Shown here piece by piece: positions 18,611 through 26,789 of a DNA stretch of 64,000 bases. The translations under genes were made by a program, and so were the position numbers. Under the pieces are notes generated by a model. That model searched no databases. It was not told the origin of the DNA and was given only the letters and a program-made list of their open reading frames with translations. The DNA is from Variovorax atrisoli 110B (GTDB lineage Bacteria; Pseudomonadota; Gammaproteobacteria; Burkholderiales; Burkholderiaceae_C): the NCBI RefSeq assembly GCF_000382045.1, contig NZ_KB907456.1:124001-188000 (forward strand). Direction: 5' to 3'. How positions within the stretch are numbered: the first letter of the stretch is position 1; every line of letters begins with the position of its first letter.

Positions 18611-19597
18611 ATGAGCAAGCCCAAGATCCTGGTCGCGCGCGCGATCTTTCCCGAGACCATCGAGCGCCTGTCGCAGCATTTCGAGGTCGAGTCGAACCAG
18701 GCCGACGAGAGCTGGAGCAAGGAGCAGCTGATCGCGAAGCTGCAGGGCAAGCAGGGCGCCTTCACCACCGGCAGCGAGCGCATCGACGCCGCGGTGCTCG
18801 ACGCCTGCCCCGACCTGAAGATCTGCGCCAACATGGCGGTGGGCTACAACAACTTCGACGTCGACGCGATGGCCGCGCACGGCGTGCTCGGCACCAACGC
18901 GCCCGACGTGCTGACCGAGACCACGGCCGACTTCGGCTTCGCGCTGCTGATGGCCACGGCGCGCCGCATCGCCGAGAGCGAACACTTCCTGCGCGCAGGC
19001 AAGTGGCAGAAGTGGAGCTACGACATGTTCGCGGGCTCCGACATCCACGGTTCCACGCTCGGCATCATCGGCATGGGCCGCATCGGGCAGGGCATCGCCA
19101 GGCGCGGCGCGCACGGCTTCGGCATGAAGGTGGTCTATCACAACCGCTCCAGGCTCGACGCTGCGCTCGAGGCCGAATGCAAGGCCAGCTACCTGAGCAA
19201 GGAAGAGCTGCTGAAGACCGCCGACCACGTGGTGCTGGTGGTGCCTTACTCGCCGGCGTCGCACCACACCATCGGCGCGGCCGAGATCGCGCTGATGAAG
19301 CCGACCGCCACGCTCGTCAACATCGCGCGCGGCGGCATCGTCGACGACGCGGCGCTGGCCGTCGCGCTGCGCGAGAAGCGCATTGCCGCCGCCGGCCTCG
19401 ACGTGTTCGAGGGCGAGCCCAAGGTGCATCCCGACCTGCTGACCGTGCCCAACGTGGTGCTCACGCCGCACATCGCCAGCGCCACCGTGCCCACGCGCCG
19501 CGCCATGGCCGACCTCGCGGCGGACAACCTGATCGCGTACTTCGGCGGCAAGGGCCCGCTGACGCCCGTGACGCCGGTTCCGGCGACCGGCAACTAA
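18611..19597 (+). CDS. D-isomer-specific 2-hydroxyacid dehydrogenase (glyoxylate/hydroxypyruvate reductase type)
   Basis: A 328-residue dehydrogenase. The dinucleotide motif GMGRIGQGIARR is at about 152-163, and the catalytic Arg/Glu/His set is visible in NIARGGIVDD, DVFEGEP and LTPHIASAT. HNRSR after the Rossmann fold suggests NADPH preference. Family members reduce glyoxylate, hydroxypyruvate or 2-ketogluconate. It lies 14 bases after the antiporter stop and 30 bases before rmuC, so it is probably part of a run of co-transcribed genes. The exact substrate is open. Confidence 0.92.
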   Translation: MSKPKILVARAIFPETIERLSQHFEVESNQADESWSKEQLIAKLQGKQGAFTTGSERIDAAVLDACPDLKICANMAVGYNNFDVDAMAAHGVLGTNAPDVLTETTADFGFALLMATARRIAESEHFLRAGKWQKWSYDMFAGSDIHGSTLGIIGMGRIGQGIARRGAHGFGMKVVYHNRSRLDAALEAECKASYLSKEELLKTADHVVLVVPYSPASHHTIGAAEIALMKPTATLVNIARGGIVDDAALAVALREKRIAAAGLDVFEGEPKVHPDLLTVPNVVLTPHIASATVPTRRAMADLAADNLIAYFGGKGPLTPVTPVPATGN

Positions 19598-19627
19598 GCA
19601 AGCAGAAGAAGAGGGCGCACGCGGACC

Positions 19628-21022
19628 TTGGACCCATCGCTGATCCTTGTCGGACTCGGAGTACTCGCACTCATCCAGCTCGTGCTGGTGATCTGGCTGC
19701 TCGCGCGCCGGCCGCCTCCGCCCGACAACACCGACCTGACTCGCATGCTGGCCACGCTGGGAGCGGCCAACGAGCGCACCGAGCGCGAACTGCGCCGCGA
19801 GATCGCGGAAAGCTCACGCGGCGCGCGGCAGGAGACCGCACAGGCCTTCGCCACCTTCCAGCAGGCGCTGGTGCAGCAGGGCGCCGAGGCCACGCGCACG
19901 CAGAACGCGCAGCTCGATGCCTTCGCGCTGCAGCTCGCCTCGCTGCAGAAGACGCTGGCCGACACGCTCAACAACCAGCTGCAGGGGCTGAGCGAATCGA
20001 ACGCGCGGCGGCTTTCGGAAGTGCGCGCCACCATGGAGGCGCAGCTCGCGCAGCTGCAGCAGACCAATGCCGCCAAGCTCGACGAGATGCGCAAGACCGT
20101 CGACGAGAAATTGCAGACCACGCTGGAGGCGCGTCTCGGCGAAAGCTTCAGGCAGGTGGCCGAGCGGCTCGAGCAGGTGCACAAGGGCCTGGGCGAGATG
20201 CAGACGCTGGCGGTGGGCGTCGGCAGCCTGCAGCGCGTGCTGACCAACGTGAAGACGCGCGGGATGTTCGGCGAAGTGCAGCTCGAGGCGCTGCTCGAGC
20301 AGGTGCTCACGGCCGACCAGTACGCCAGGCAGGTCGAGACCAAGCCGCGCAGCGGGCAGCGCGTGGATTTCGCCATCCGCTTCCCGGGCCGCGGCGACGA
20401 CGGCGCACCGGTATGGCTGCCAATCGATGCCAAGTTCCCGCGCGACGACTACGAGCGGCTCATCGACGCGCACGAGCGCGCCGACGCGGCGGGCGTCGAG
20501 CTTGCGGCGAAGGCACTGGAGGTGCGCATCCGCACCGAGGCCAAATCCATCGCCGACAACTATCTTGCGGCCCCGCACACGACAGATTTCGCGATCCTGT
20601 TCCTGCCGGTGGAAAGCCTCTACGCCGAAGTGCTGCGCCGTCCCGGCCTGATGGACGCGCTGCAGCGCCAGCACCGCGTGACGCTGGCCGGCCCGACCAC
20701 CCTGCTGGCGATGCTCAACAGCCTCCACATGGGCTTCCGCACGCTGGCGCTGGAGCGGCAGGCGTCCGAGGTCTGGAAGGTGCTGGGCGCGGTCAAGACC
20801 GAATTCGAGCGCTACGGCGAATGGGTCGCCCGCATCAAGGAGCAGGTGGCCAAGGCCTCCGACACCATCGACAAGGCCGACACGCGCGCACGGCAGATGC
20901 GCCTGGCGCTGCGCAAGGTCGAGGCACTGCCCGAGGCGCAGGCCCAGGCGCTGCTGCCGCCCACCGCCTCGGGCACCGACGCCGACAACAACGAGAAAGA
21001 AGAGGGCGAGAACTCCCCGTGA
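19628..21022 (+). CDS. rmuC: DNA recombination protein RmuC
   Basis: A 464-residue RmuC. Residues 5-27 are a membrane anchor (ILVGLGVLALIQLVLVIWLLA); about 35-200 is a long coiled coil; 200-400 is the conserved nuclease-like core (RGMFGEVQLEALLEQVL, DFAIRFPG, LPIDAKFPRDDYERL, DFAILFLPVESLYAEVL). RmuC limits DNA inversions at short inverted repeats. The start is TTG at 19628, since no ATG or GTG lies before the anchor. Its stop overlaps the GTG of the next gene. Confidence 0.93.
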   Translation: MDPSLILVGLGVLALIQLVLVIWLLARRPPPPDNTDLTRMLATLGAANERTERELRREIAESSRGARQETAQAFATFQQALVQQGAEATRTQNAQLDAFALQLASLQKTLADTLNNQLQGLSESNARRLSEVRATMEAQLAQLQQTNAAKLDEMRKTVDEKLQTTLEARLGESFRQVAERLEQVHKGLGEMQTLAVGVGSLQRVLTNVKTRGMFGEVQLEALLEQVLTADQYARQVETKPRSGQRVDFAIRFPGRGDDGAPVWLPIDAKFPRDDYERLIDAHERADAAGVELAAKALEVRIRTEAKSIADNYLAAPHTTDFAILFLPVESLYAEVLRRPGLMDALQRQHRVTLAGPTTLLAMLNSLHMGFRTLALERQASEVWKVLGAVKTEFERYGEWVARIKEQVAKASDTIDKADTRARQMRLALRKVEALPEAQAQALLPPTASGTDADNNEKEEGENSP

Positions 21023-22182
21023 AAGGTTCCGAACTGCTGCGTGTGATCGGCGCCCAGGTGTGCCTGCACGCGACCATGGCCGGCATGCGGCTCGCCACGC
21101 CGCTGCTGGCGCTTCAACAGGGCTACAGCGCAGCCGCGGTCGGCGTGCTGATCTCGCTGTTCGCGCTGACCCAGGTCTTCCTCGCGCTGCCGGCGGGCCG
21201 CTTCGCCGACCGGCATGGCTTCAAGCGGCCGTTGTGGCTGTCGGTGGTCGCCGCGGTCGTGGGCGCCGGGCTGGTGGTGATCTTCCCGGTGTTCCCGGTG
21301 ATGTGCCTGGCGGCGCTGCTGACCGGCGGCGCCACCGGCGCGACGGTGATCGCGCTGCAGCGGCACGTAGGCCGCTCGGCCACCAACCCGACGCAGCTCA
21401 AGCGCGTGTTCAGCTGGCTGGCCATCGCGCCGGCCGTGGCCAATTTCGTCGGGCCCTTCCTGGCGGGGATGCTGATCGACCATGCGGGCCGTGCGCCTGC
21501 CGACATGCTGGCCTTTCGCATCTCCTTCGGCGTGATGGCGGCGCTGCCCATTCTTTGCTGGCTTCTCGCGCGGGGTGCCCACGAGCAGCCGCCCGCGCCG
21601 CCGGTGGCGGGTGCCGCGCCGACGCGTGCCTGGGACCTGCTGCGCGAGCCGATGTTCCGGCGCCTCCTGTTCGTGAACTGGCTGCAGTCGTCGAGCTGGG
21701 ACGTGCACGCCTTCGTGCTGCCGATCCTGGGCCACGACCGGGGCATCAGCGCCTCGGTGATCGGCTCGATCCTAGGCGCCTTCGCCATCGCGGCGGCGGC
21801 GATCCGCGTGATCCTGCCGGTGATCGCCTCGCGCGCATCGGAGCGCAACGTGATCCTCGCGTCGACGGCGGTCACGGCGCTGGTCTTCGCGGTCTACCCG
21901 CTGCTGGACTCGGCCTGGACCATGGGCATCTGCTCGGTGGTGCTCGGCTTCGCGCTGGGCGCGGTGCAGCCGATGGTGATGAGCATGCTCCACCAGATCA
22001 CGCCGCACGCCCGACACGGCGAGGCGCTGGGGCTTCGGCTCATGACCATCAACGCGTCGAGCGTGGCGATGCCGATGCTGTTCGGCTCGCTCGGCGCGCT
22101 GATCGGCATCGCCGGCGTGTTCTGGGTGGTGGGCGGCGTCGTGGCGGTGGGGGCTAGAGCGACCTGGGGGCTGAAGGTTTGA
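21019..22182 (+). CDS. MFS transporter
   Basis: A 387-residue major facilitator with twelve predicted helices. The loop-2/3 motif is GRFADRHGFKRPLW. Start is the GTG at 21019, overlapping the rmuC stop by four bases (GTGA), which implies translational coupling. The C terminus shows the symmetric second half (ILASTAVTALVFAVYPLL, LGFALGAVQPMVMSMLHQ). No substrate-specific feature is recognisable; drug or metabolite efflux is the default guess. Confidence 0.85.
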   Translation: MKGSELLRVIGAQVCLHATMAGMRLATPLLALQQGYSAAAVGVLISLFALTQVFLALPAGRFADRHGFKRPLWLSVVAAVVGAGLVVIFPVFPVMCLAALLTGGATGATVIALQRHVGRSATNPTQLKRVFSWLAIAPAVANFVGPFLAGMLIDHAGRAPADMLAFRISFGVMAALPILCWLLARGAHEQPPAPPVAGAAPTRAWDLLREPMFRRLLFVNWLQSSSWDVHAFVLPILGHDRGISASVIGSILGAFAIAAAAIRVILPVIASRASERNVILASTAVTALVFAVYPLLDSAWTMGICSVVLGFALGAVQPMVMSMLHQITPHARHGEALGLRLMTINASSVAMPMLFGSLGALIGIAGVFWVVGGVVAVGARATWGLKV

Positions 22183-22206
22183 CGGCAGCGTGAAAGCCAT
22201 GTTTCA

Positions 22207-22225
22207 GATAAGAATAATTCTCATC
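22207..22225. promoter_or_regulatory. Fur-box-like palindrome before the DHA2 exporter operon
   Basis: GATAAGAATAATTCTCATC matches the classical 19-base Fur box at 14 positions by my count. It is the core of a 25-base dyad at 22204-22228 with one mismatch. It ends four bases before the -35 TTGACA of the operon, a position suited to iron-dependent repression. Confidence 0.6.
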
Positions 22226-22228
22226 TGA

Positions 22229-22257
22229 TTGACAATTTACTGACCTGAAGTCAGTAT
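22229..22257 (+). promoter_or_regulatory. Promoter of the DHA2 exporter operon
   Basis: -35 TTGACA (22229-22234), 17-base spacer, weak -10 CAGTAT (22252-22257). The spacer is filled by a TetR-type dyad. Confidence 0.5.
22239..22255. promoter_or_regulatory. Candidate TetR operator
   Basis: ACTGACCTGAAGTCAGT: perfect six-base arms with a five-base spacer, lying between the -35 and -10 boxes. The third gene of the operon encodes a TetR regulator, so autoregulated repression is the simple reading. Confidence 0.6.
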
Positions 22258-22289
22258 CGGCGCCTTCTTCAACGACCTTGAAGGCGCCC

Positions 22290-23828
22290 ATGAACTCTCC
22301 TCTTCGGGCCCAGGCAGCGGCCGATCCGCGCCGCCGCCTCGCGCTGATTGCCGCGGTTTATCTCGGCAGCTTCATCGCCACGCTCGACGTGAGCATCGTC
22401 AACGTCGCGCTGCCCACGCTGCAGCGCGCGCTTTCCACCGACCTCGCCGGCCTGCAGTGGGTGATCGACATCTACGCCCTGTGCCTCTCGGCCTTCATGC
22501 TGTCGGCCGGCCCGCTGGGCGACCGCTATGGCCGCAAGCGCGCATGGCTGGCTGGCGTGGCCGTGTTCACGCTGGGTTCGGCGATGTGCGCGATGGCCGG
22601 GAGCCTGCCGACGCTGCTGGCGGGCAGGGCGGTGCAGGGCGTCGCCGGCGCTTTGATGATCCCGGGTGCGCTGTCGCTGCTGGCGCATGCGTTTCCGGAT
22701 CCGGCCGAACGGGCCCGGGTCATTGGCGGCTGGTCTTCCTTCACGGCGCTGTCGCTGATCCTCGGGCCGTTGCTCGGCGGTTTGCTGGTGGACCACGCGG
22801 GCTGGCAGAGCATCTTCCTCATCAACATCCCGATCGGCGTGCTGACGGTGGGGCTGGGCCTCTGGGGCATCCGCGAGACGTCGCACCCCGAACACGCGGC
22901 GCTCGACCCGGCGGGACAGGTGCTCAGCGTGCTGTGGCTCGGTGCGCTGACCTACGGGCTGATCGTGGCGGGCGAGTACGGCTGGGGCTCGGTGCAGGCG
23001 GCGAGCGCGCTGGTTGCGGCTGCCATCGGCCTGGCGCTCTTCCTGATGGTGGAGGCGCGCGTGGCGCGGCCGCTGCTGCCCTTGGGGCTGTTCCGCGACG
23101 CGCGCTTCTCGGTCGCCAACTTCGCTTCGTTCGTGCTCGGGTTCTCGGCTTATGCCAGCCTGTTCTTCTTCTCGCTGTTCCTGCAGCAGGTGCAGGGCTG
23201 GTCACCCAGCGACACGGGCTGGCGGCTGGTGCCGCAGTTCGTCGCGACCGGCATCGTCGCCTCGCAGTTCGGCCGCCTGGCAAGGCGCTTCGACGTGCAC
23301 ACGCTGATGATCGCCGGCTATGGACTCATCGGTGGCGCGATGCTGCTGCTGACGCTGTTCTCCGCCGGTACGCCCTACGCCTTCCTGGCTCTTGTGTTCG
23401 TGTTCCTCGGCGCAGGCACCGGCCTTGCCGTGCCGGCCACCAGCACGGCGGTGATGGCGCTGGTGCCGGCGCAGCGCTCCGGCATGGCCTCGGCCACGAT
23501 GAACGCGCTGCGCCAGGCCGGCATGCTGATCGGCATCGCACTGCTTGGAACGCTGATGAGCACGCGCGCCACCTCGCTGCTGGCGGATGCGCTGGCGCAG
23601 GCAGGCCTGCCCGGCGCCCGGCAGGCAGCGGTTGCGGCGGTCGGGCGGCACGAGCTGAGCGCGCTGGGCGCGCTCGATGCATCCGTTGCTCGCGATCTTC
23701 TGGCTGCAGCGCTGGCCGGCGGCTTCCATGCTGCCGTGGCCTGCGCCGGCATCGTGGGCCTGCTGGCCGCGGGCCTGCTACTGAGCGTGAGGCCCCGCGC
23801 CGCCGCCTTGCCTGTGCGCACGACCTGA
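22290..23828 (+). CDS. DHA2 family MFS exporter (EmrB/QacA type)
   Basis: A 512-residue transporter with about fourteen helices, typical for drug:proton antiporter-2 proteins. Motifs are LDVSIVNVALPTLQ in helix 1 (membrane Asp), GDRYGRKRAWLAG between helices 2 and 3, and the antiporter motif GVAGALMIPGALSLL. I start at ATG 22290 with AAGG upstream; TTG at 22278 is an alternative. It heads an operon with a protein of unknown function and a TetR regulator. The promoter carries both a Fur-like box and a TetR-like operator, which suggests export of something tied to iron, such as a siderophore or a redox-active compound. That is inference. Confidence 0.9.
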   Translation: MNSPLRAQAAADPRRRLALIAAVYLGSFIATLDVSIVNVALPTLQRALSTDLAGLQWVIDIYALCLSAFMLSAGPLGDRYGRKRAWLAGVAVFTLGSAMCAMAGSLPTLLAGRAVQGVAGALMIPGALSLLAHAFPDPAERARVIGGWSSFTALSLILGPLLGGLLVDHAGWQSIFLINIPIGVLTVGLGLWGIRETSHPEHAALDPAGQVLSVLWLGALTYGLIVAGEYGWGSVQAASALVAAAIGLALFLMVEARVARPLLPLGLFRDARFSVANFASFVLGFSAYASLFFFSLFLQQVQGWSPSDTGWRLVPQFVATGIVASQFGRLARRFDVHTLMIAGYGLIGGAMLLLTLFSAGTPYAFLALVFVFLGAGTGLAVPATSTAVMALVPAQRSGMASATMNALRQAGMLIGIALLGTLMSTRATSLLADALAQAGLPGARQAAVAAVGRHELSALGALDASVARDLLAAALAGGFHAAVACAGIVGLLAAGLLLSVRPRAAALPVRTT

Positions 23829-23913
23829 GGGCGGTTCCACCATGCCCGCCGCCCATGTGCCGCTGTTGCGCCTTCGCACGCGCCTTCGTCCGGTTTTCTC
23901 CAAGGAGCTTTCC

Positions 23914-24372
23914 ATGATCCATCACGAACTCAGTCAATGGCCCCTCGTCATCAGCGTTTCGGCGGGGTTGCAGACAATCGAGGGCATGCGCGCCTTCACC
24001 GACGACTGGAACCGCTGGCTCGACCGCGGCGAACCCTTCGCATCGCTGCGGGTGTTCGCGGATGCCGATGCGCTGGTCCATCCCGAGGGGAGCGCGCAGA
24101 GCGCCAAGCAGTGGCTGCAGGAGCGCGGCGCCGACATCCGCCGCCATATGATGGGCATGGCGAGCGTGGTGCCCGCCGATCAGTACGAGAAAATGCGCAA
24201 GATGAATGTCGAGAAACTCTTCGGCGTGCCTGCCAGTACCTTCGCCGATGCCGACGATGCACTCGTCTGGATCGGCGAGCGCGTGATGGAGCCCCGCGGC
24301 CTGCGTTTCGACCTGGCCGCCGTGCGCGCGGCGATCCGCTCGGCCCGCGCGGCCGTGGCGGTTGTTTCCTGA
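23914..24372 (+). CDS. Conserved protein of unknown function (possible STAS/SpoIIAA-like fold)
   Basis: A 152-residue soluble protein lying between the DHA2 exporter and the TetR gene. I do not recognise a named family with certainty. The N-terminal half has an alternating strand-helix pattern (WPLVISVSAGLQTIEGMRAFTDDWNRWLDRG..FASLRVFAD) reminiscent of SpoIIAA/STAS-like proteins, and the C-terminal half is helical. There is no signal peptide or membrane helix. The start is the ATG at 23914 preceded by AAGGAG; the longer frame from 23842 lacks a ribosome site. It is eight bases before the TetR start, so it is co-transcribed with both neighbours. Confidence 0.75.
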   Translation: MIHHELSQWPLVISVSAGLQTIEGMRAFTDDWNRWLDRGEPFASLRVFADADALVHPEGSAQSAKQWLQERGADIRRHMMGMASVVPADQYEKMRKMNVEKLFGVPASTFADADDALVWIGERVMEPRGLRFDLAAVRAAIRSARAAVAVVS

Positions 24373-24380
24373 GGCAGCAG

Positions 24381-25046
24381 ATGGCAACGAGCGACGGCAC
24401 CGGCACGACTCCCACATCCCCCGAAGGAGAAGGCGCGCCGCGCCGTCGCACCAAGGCCCCCGAGACACGCGCCGGCGCGCTGATGGATGCCGCAGAGCGC
24501 CTCTTCATCGATAAAGGCATCGCCGCCACCAGCATCGACGAGATTGCGGCCGGTGCGCAGGTGGCCAAGGGCACGTTCTATCTGTATTTCCCGTCGAAGG
24601 AGGCGCTGCTCGGCGCGCTGCAGCAGCGCTTCGTCGACACCTTCTGCGCGCGGCTGCAGGAGGCCATGGACCGGCATCGGCCCGACAACTACCACGCGCG
24701 CCTGAAGGCCTGGGTGGAAACGGGGCTCGAAACCTACCTGGACAACGTCGCGCTGCACGACGTGGTGTTCCACGAGTACCGGCCCGAAGACCGCCGCATG
24801 CGCAACGACAACGCGGTCATCACGCAACTGGTCGCACTCCTCAGGCAGGGCGATGGCGCCGGCTTCTGGGACGTGGAAGATCCGGCCCTCACGGCCGTGA
24901 TCCTCTTCAATGCGCTGCACGGCGTGGCCGACGACTCGGTCGCGATGGGCCAGACCAGCGCGGCGGAGCGCAAGCGCCGCGCTCGGGCGCTCACGAAGTT
25001 CCTGGAGCAGGCGCTGCACCCCGCCGAGGACGACGGCGCCGACTGA
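24381..25046 (+). CDS. TetR/AcrR family transcriptional regulator
   Basis: A 221-residue regulator. After a disordered 30-residue leader, the N-terminal helix-turn-helix is at about 33-80 (GALMDAAERLFIDKGIAATSIDEIAAGAQVAKGTFYLYF). The variable ligand domain follows. It is the last gene of the exporter operon and probably represses it through the dyad at 22239-22255. Ligand unknown. Confidence 0.92.
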   Translation: MATSDGTGTTPTSPEGEGAPRRRTKAPETRAGALMDAAERLFIDKGIAATSIDEIAAGAQVAKGTFYLYFPSKEALLGALQQRFVDTFCARLQEAMDRHRPDNYHARLKAWVETGLETYLDNVALHDVVFHEYRPEDRRMRNDNAVITQLVALLRQGDGAGFWDVEDPALTAVILFNALHGVADDSVAMGQTSAAERKRRARALTKFLEQALHPAEDDGAD

Positions 25047-25055
25047 GCTGACGGG

Positions 25056-25919
25056 TCAGAGCTTGTAGAAGCGCTTGATCGCGCCCCAAGCGTCTTCCGG
25101 CGCGTCGACGTACTCGAAGAGCTTCACGTCGCCCGGCGAGATCACGCCTTCGTCGACGAGGAAGTCGAAGTCGATCAGCCGCTTCCAGTAGTCGGAGCCG
25201 AAGAGCACGATCGGCACCGGCTTCGACTTCTTGGTCTGAACCAGCGTGATCACCTCGAACAGTTCGTCCAGCGTGCCGAAGCCGCCGGGGAACGCCACCA
25301 GCGCCTTCGCACGCATCATGAAATGCATCTTGCGGATGGCGAAGTAGTGGAACTTGAAGCTCAGCGCGGGCGTGACGTACGGGTTGGCTTCCTCTTCCAT
25401 CGGCAGCGCGATGGCCAGGCCCACCGAAAGCCCGCCGCCTTCGTGTGCGCCGCGGTTGGCCGCCTGCATGATGCCGGGGCCGCCGCCGGTGCAGATGAAG
25501 AGCTTGTCCTGCGGCTCCTTGTCGTTGCTGTACTGGGCCACCAGCTTGCCGAATGCGCGCGCCTTCTCGTAGTAGTGCGAGTTGCGCGCCAGCCGGCGCC
25601 AGCGCTCGGACGCGACAGTGTCGCCGCTGAGCTCGGCCTGCGCGATCATGGCCGCGGCGTCTTCCTCGCTGCGGAAGCGTGCGCTGCCGAAGACCACCAC
25701 CGTGTTCTCGATGCCGTGGGCACGCTGCTCGATGTCGGGCTTCATCAGCTCGAGCTGCATGCGGATGCCGCGCGTTTCGCGGCGCAGCAGGAACTCGGGA
25801 TCGGCGAAGGCGATGCGCGAGGGATCGGGGTCGAGCGGGAGGCCCTGGTCCGCATGGGCGTGGAGCGTGGCCCAGGCGTCGGCCAGGCGCTTGTCGTGAA
25901 GGTTGTGCGTGTTGTTCAT
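25056..25919 (-). CDS. LOG family protein (TIGR00730; cytokinin-type phosphoribohydrolase fold)
   Basis: A 287-residue Rossmann protein. The motifs TGGGPGIMQAANRGAHEGGG and PGGFGTLDELFE (PGGxGTxxE) define the lysine-decarboxylase-like/LOG family, whose proven members release free bases from nucleoside 5'-monophosphates. The longer N-terminal part resembles the larger bacterial form. I chose ATG 25919 (MNNTHNL); an upstream in-frame ATG at 25979 is possible, and neither has a good ribosome site. It is convergent with the TetR gene and follows efp on the same strand behind a terminator. Physiological substrate uncertain. Confidence 0.88.
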   Translation of the reverse strand: MNNTHNLHDKRLADAWATLHAHADQGLPLDPDPSRIAFADPEFLLRRETRGIRMQLELMKPDIEQRAHGIENTVVVFGSARFRSEEDAAAMIAQAELSGDTVASERWRRLARNSHYYEKARAFGKLVAQYSNDKEPQDKLFICTGGGPGIMQAANRGAHEGGGLSVGLAIALPMEEEANPYVTPALSFKFHYFAIRKMHFMMRAKALVAFPGGFGTLDELFEVITLVQTKKSKPVPIVLFGSDYWKRLIDFDFLVDEGVISPGDVKLFEYVDAPEDAWGAIKRFYKL

Positions 25920-25990
25920 GGGAAAGCGGACTGATTGACCGGGTTGATTGTGCAGTGTCGCAACCATCATGCCCGTCATGGGCCGGAAAC

Positions 25991-26017
25991 GAAAAAGGCT
26001 CCTTGCGGAGCCTCTTT
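25991..26017. terminator. Intrinsic terminator after efp
   Basis: Seven-pair stem AGGCTCC/GGAGCCT with a TTGC loop, A-run to the left and CTTTC to the right; on the minus strand it follows the efp stop by about 35 bases. Confidence 0.8.
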
Positions 26018-26049
26018 CGGGGGGGTGGTCAACCGGTTGGACCGGAAAC

Positions 26050-26604
26050 TCAGACGCGCTTGCGGTATTCGCCGGTGCGCGTGTCGATTTCGATGCGGTC
26101 GCCCTGCGAGACGAACAGGGGAACGGGCACTTCGAAGCCGGTGGAGATCTTGGCAGGCTTCATGACCTTGCCCGAGGTGTCGCCCTTGACGGCCGGCTCG
26201 GTCCAGGTGACTTCGCGCTCGACGCTGGTCGGCAGTTCGACCGAGATGGCCTTGCCTTCGTAGAACACCACTTCGACGGCCATGCCGTCTTCGAGGTAGT
26301 TCAGGGCGTCGCCCATGTTCTCGGCTTCGACTTCGTACTGGTTGTATTCGGTGTCCATGCAGACGTACATCGGGTCTGCGAAGTAGGAGTAGGTGCACTC
26401 CTTCTTGTCGAGCACGATCTGGTCGATCTTGTCGTCGGCCTTGAAGACCACTTCGGTGTTGAAGTTGGCGATCAGGCTCTTCATCTTCATGCGCACGGTG
26501 GCGGAGTTGCGGCCGCCGCGGCTGTATTCGGTCTTGAGGACGACCATCGGGTCCTTGCCGTGCATGATGACGTTGCCGGCGCGGATTTCTTGAGCGATTT
26601 TCAT
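26050..26604 (-). CDS. efp: Elongation factor P
   Basis: A 184-residue EF-P, which rescues ribosomes stalled at polyproline. Three beta-barrel domains are complete, ending in [17 protein letters not shown]. The tip loop reads SRGGRN with Arg at position 32, the residue that EarP rhamnosylates; the lysine type modified by EpmA/B is absent. The start is the ATG at 26604 ([11 protein letters not shown]), the family N terminus. It lies directly downstream of earP on the same strand with 185 bases between them. Confidence 0.97.
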   Translation of the reverse strand: MKIAQEIRAGNVIMHGKDPMVVLKTEYSRGGRNSATVRMKMKSLIANFNTEVVFKADDKIDQIVLDKKECTYSYFADPMYVCMDTEYNQYEVEAENMGDALNYLEDGMAVEVVFYEGKAISVELPTSVEREVTWTEPAVKGDTSGKVMKPAKISTGFEVPVPLFVSQGDRIEIDTRTGEYRKRV

Positions 26605-26789
26605 AACAGGGTCTCTGGATGTTGGCCGCTCGGTGCACGGGGCCTTCGGTTGCCGTTCGGTCGTCGTCGCGATGCTTGTCCGGACGTCTGCCAAGTCGGC
26701 TGGCCCCGCGGTACATGTCCCGCGGCAGGTTTAGCGAAAGACATTCCGGATCGGTGAAATCCGGGTCGAAATCCGCAAAGCCCACTATT

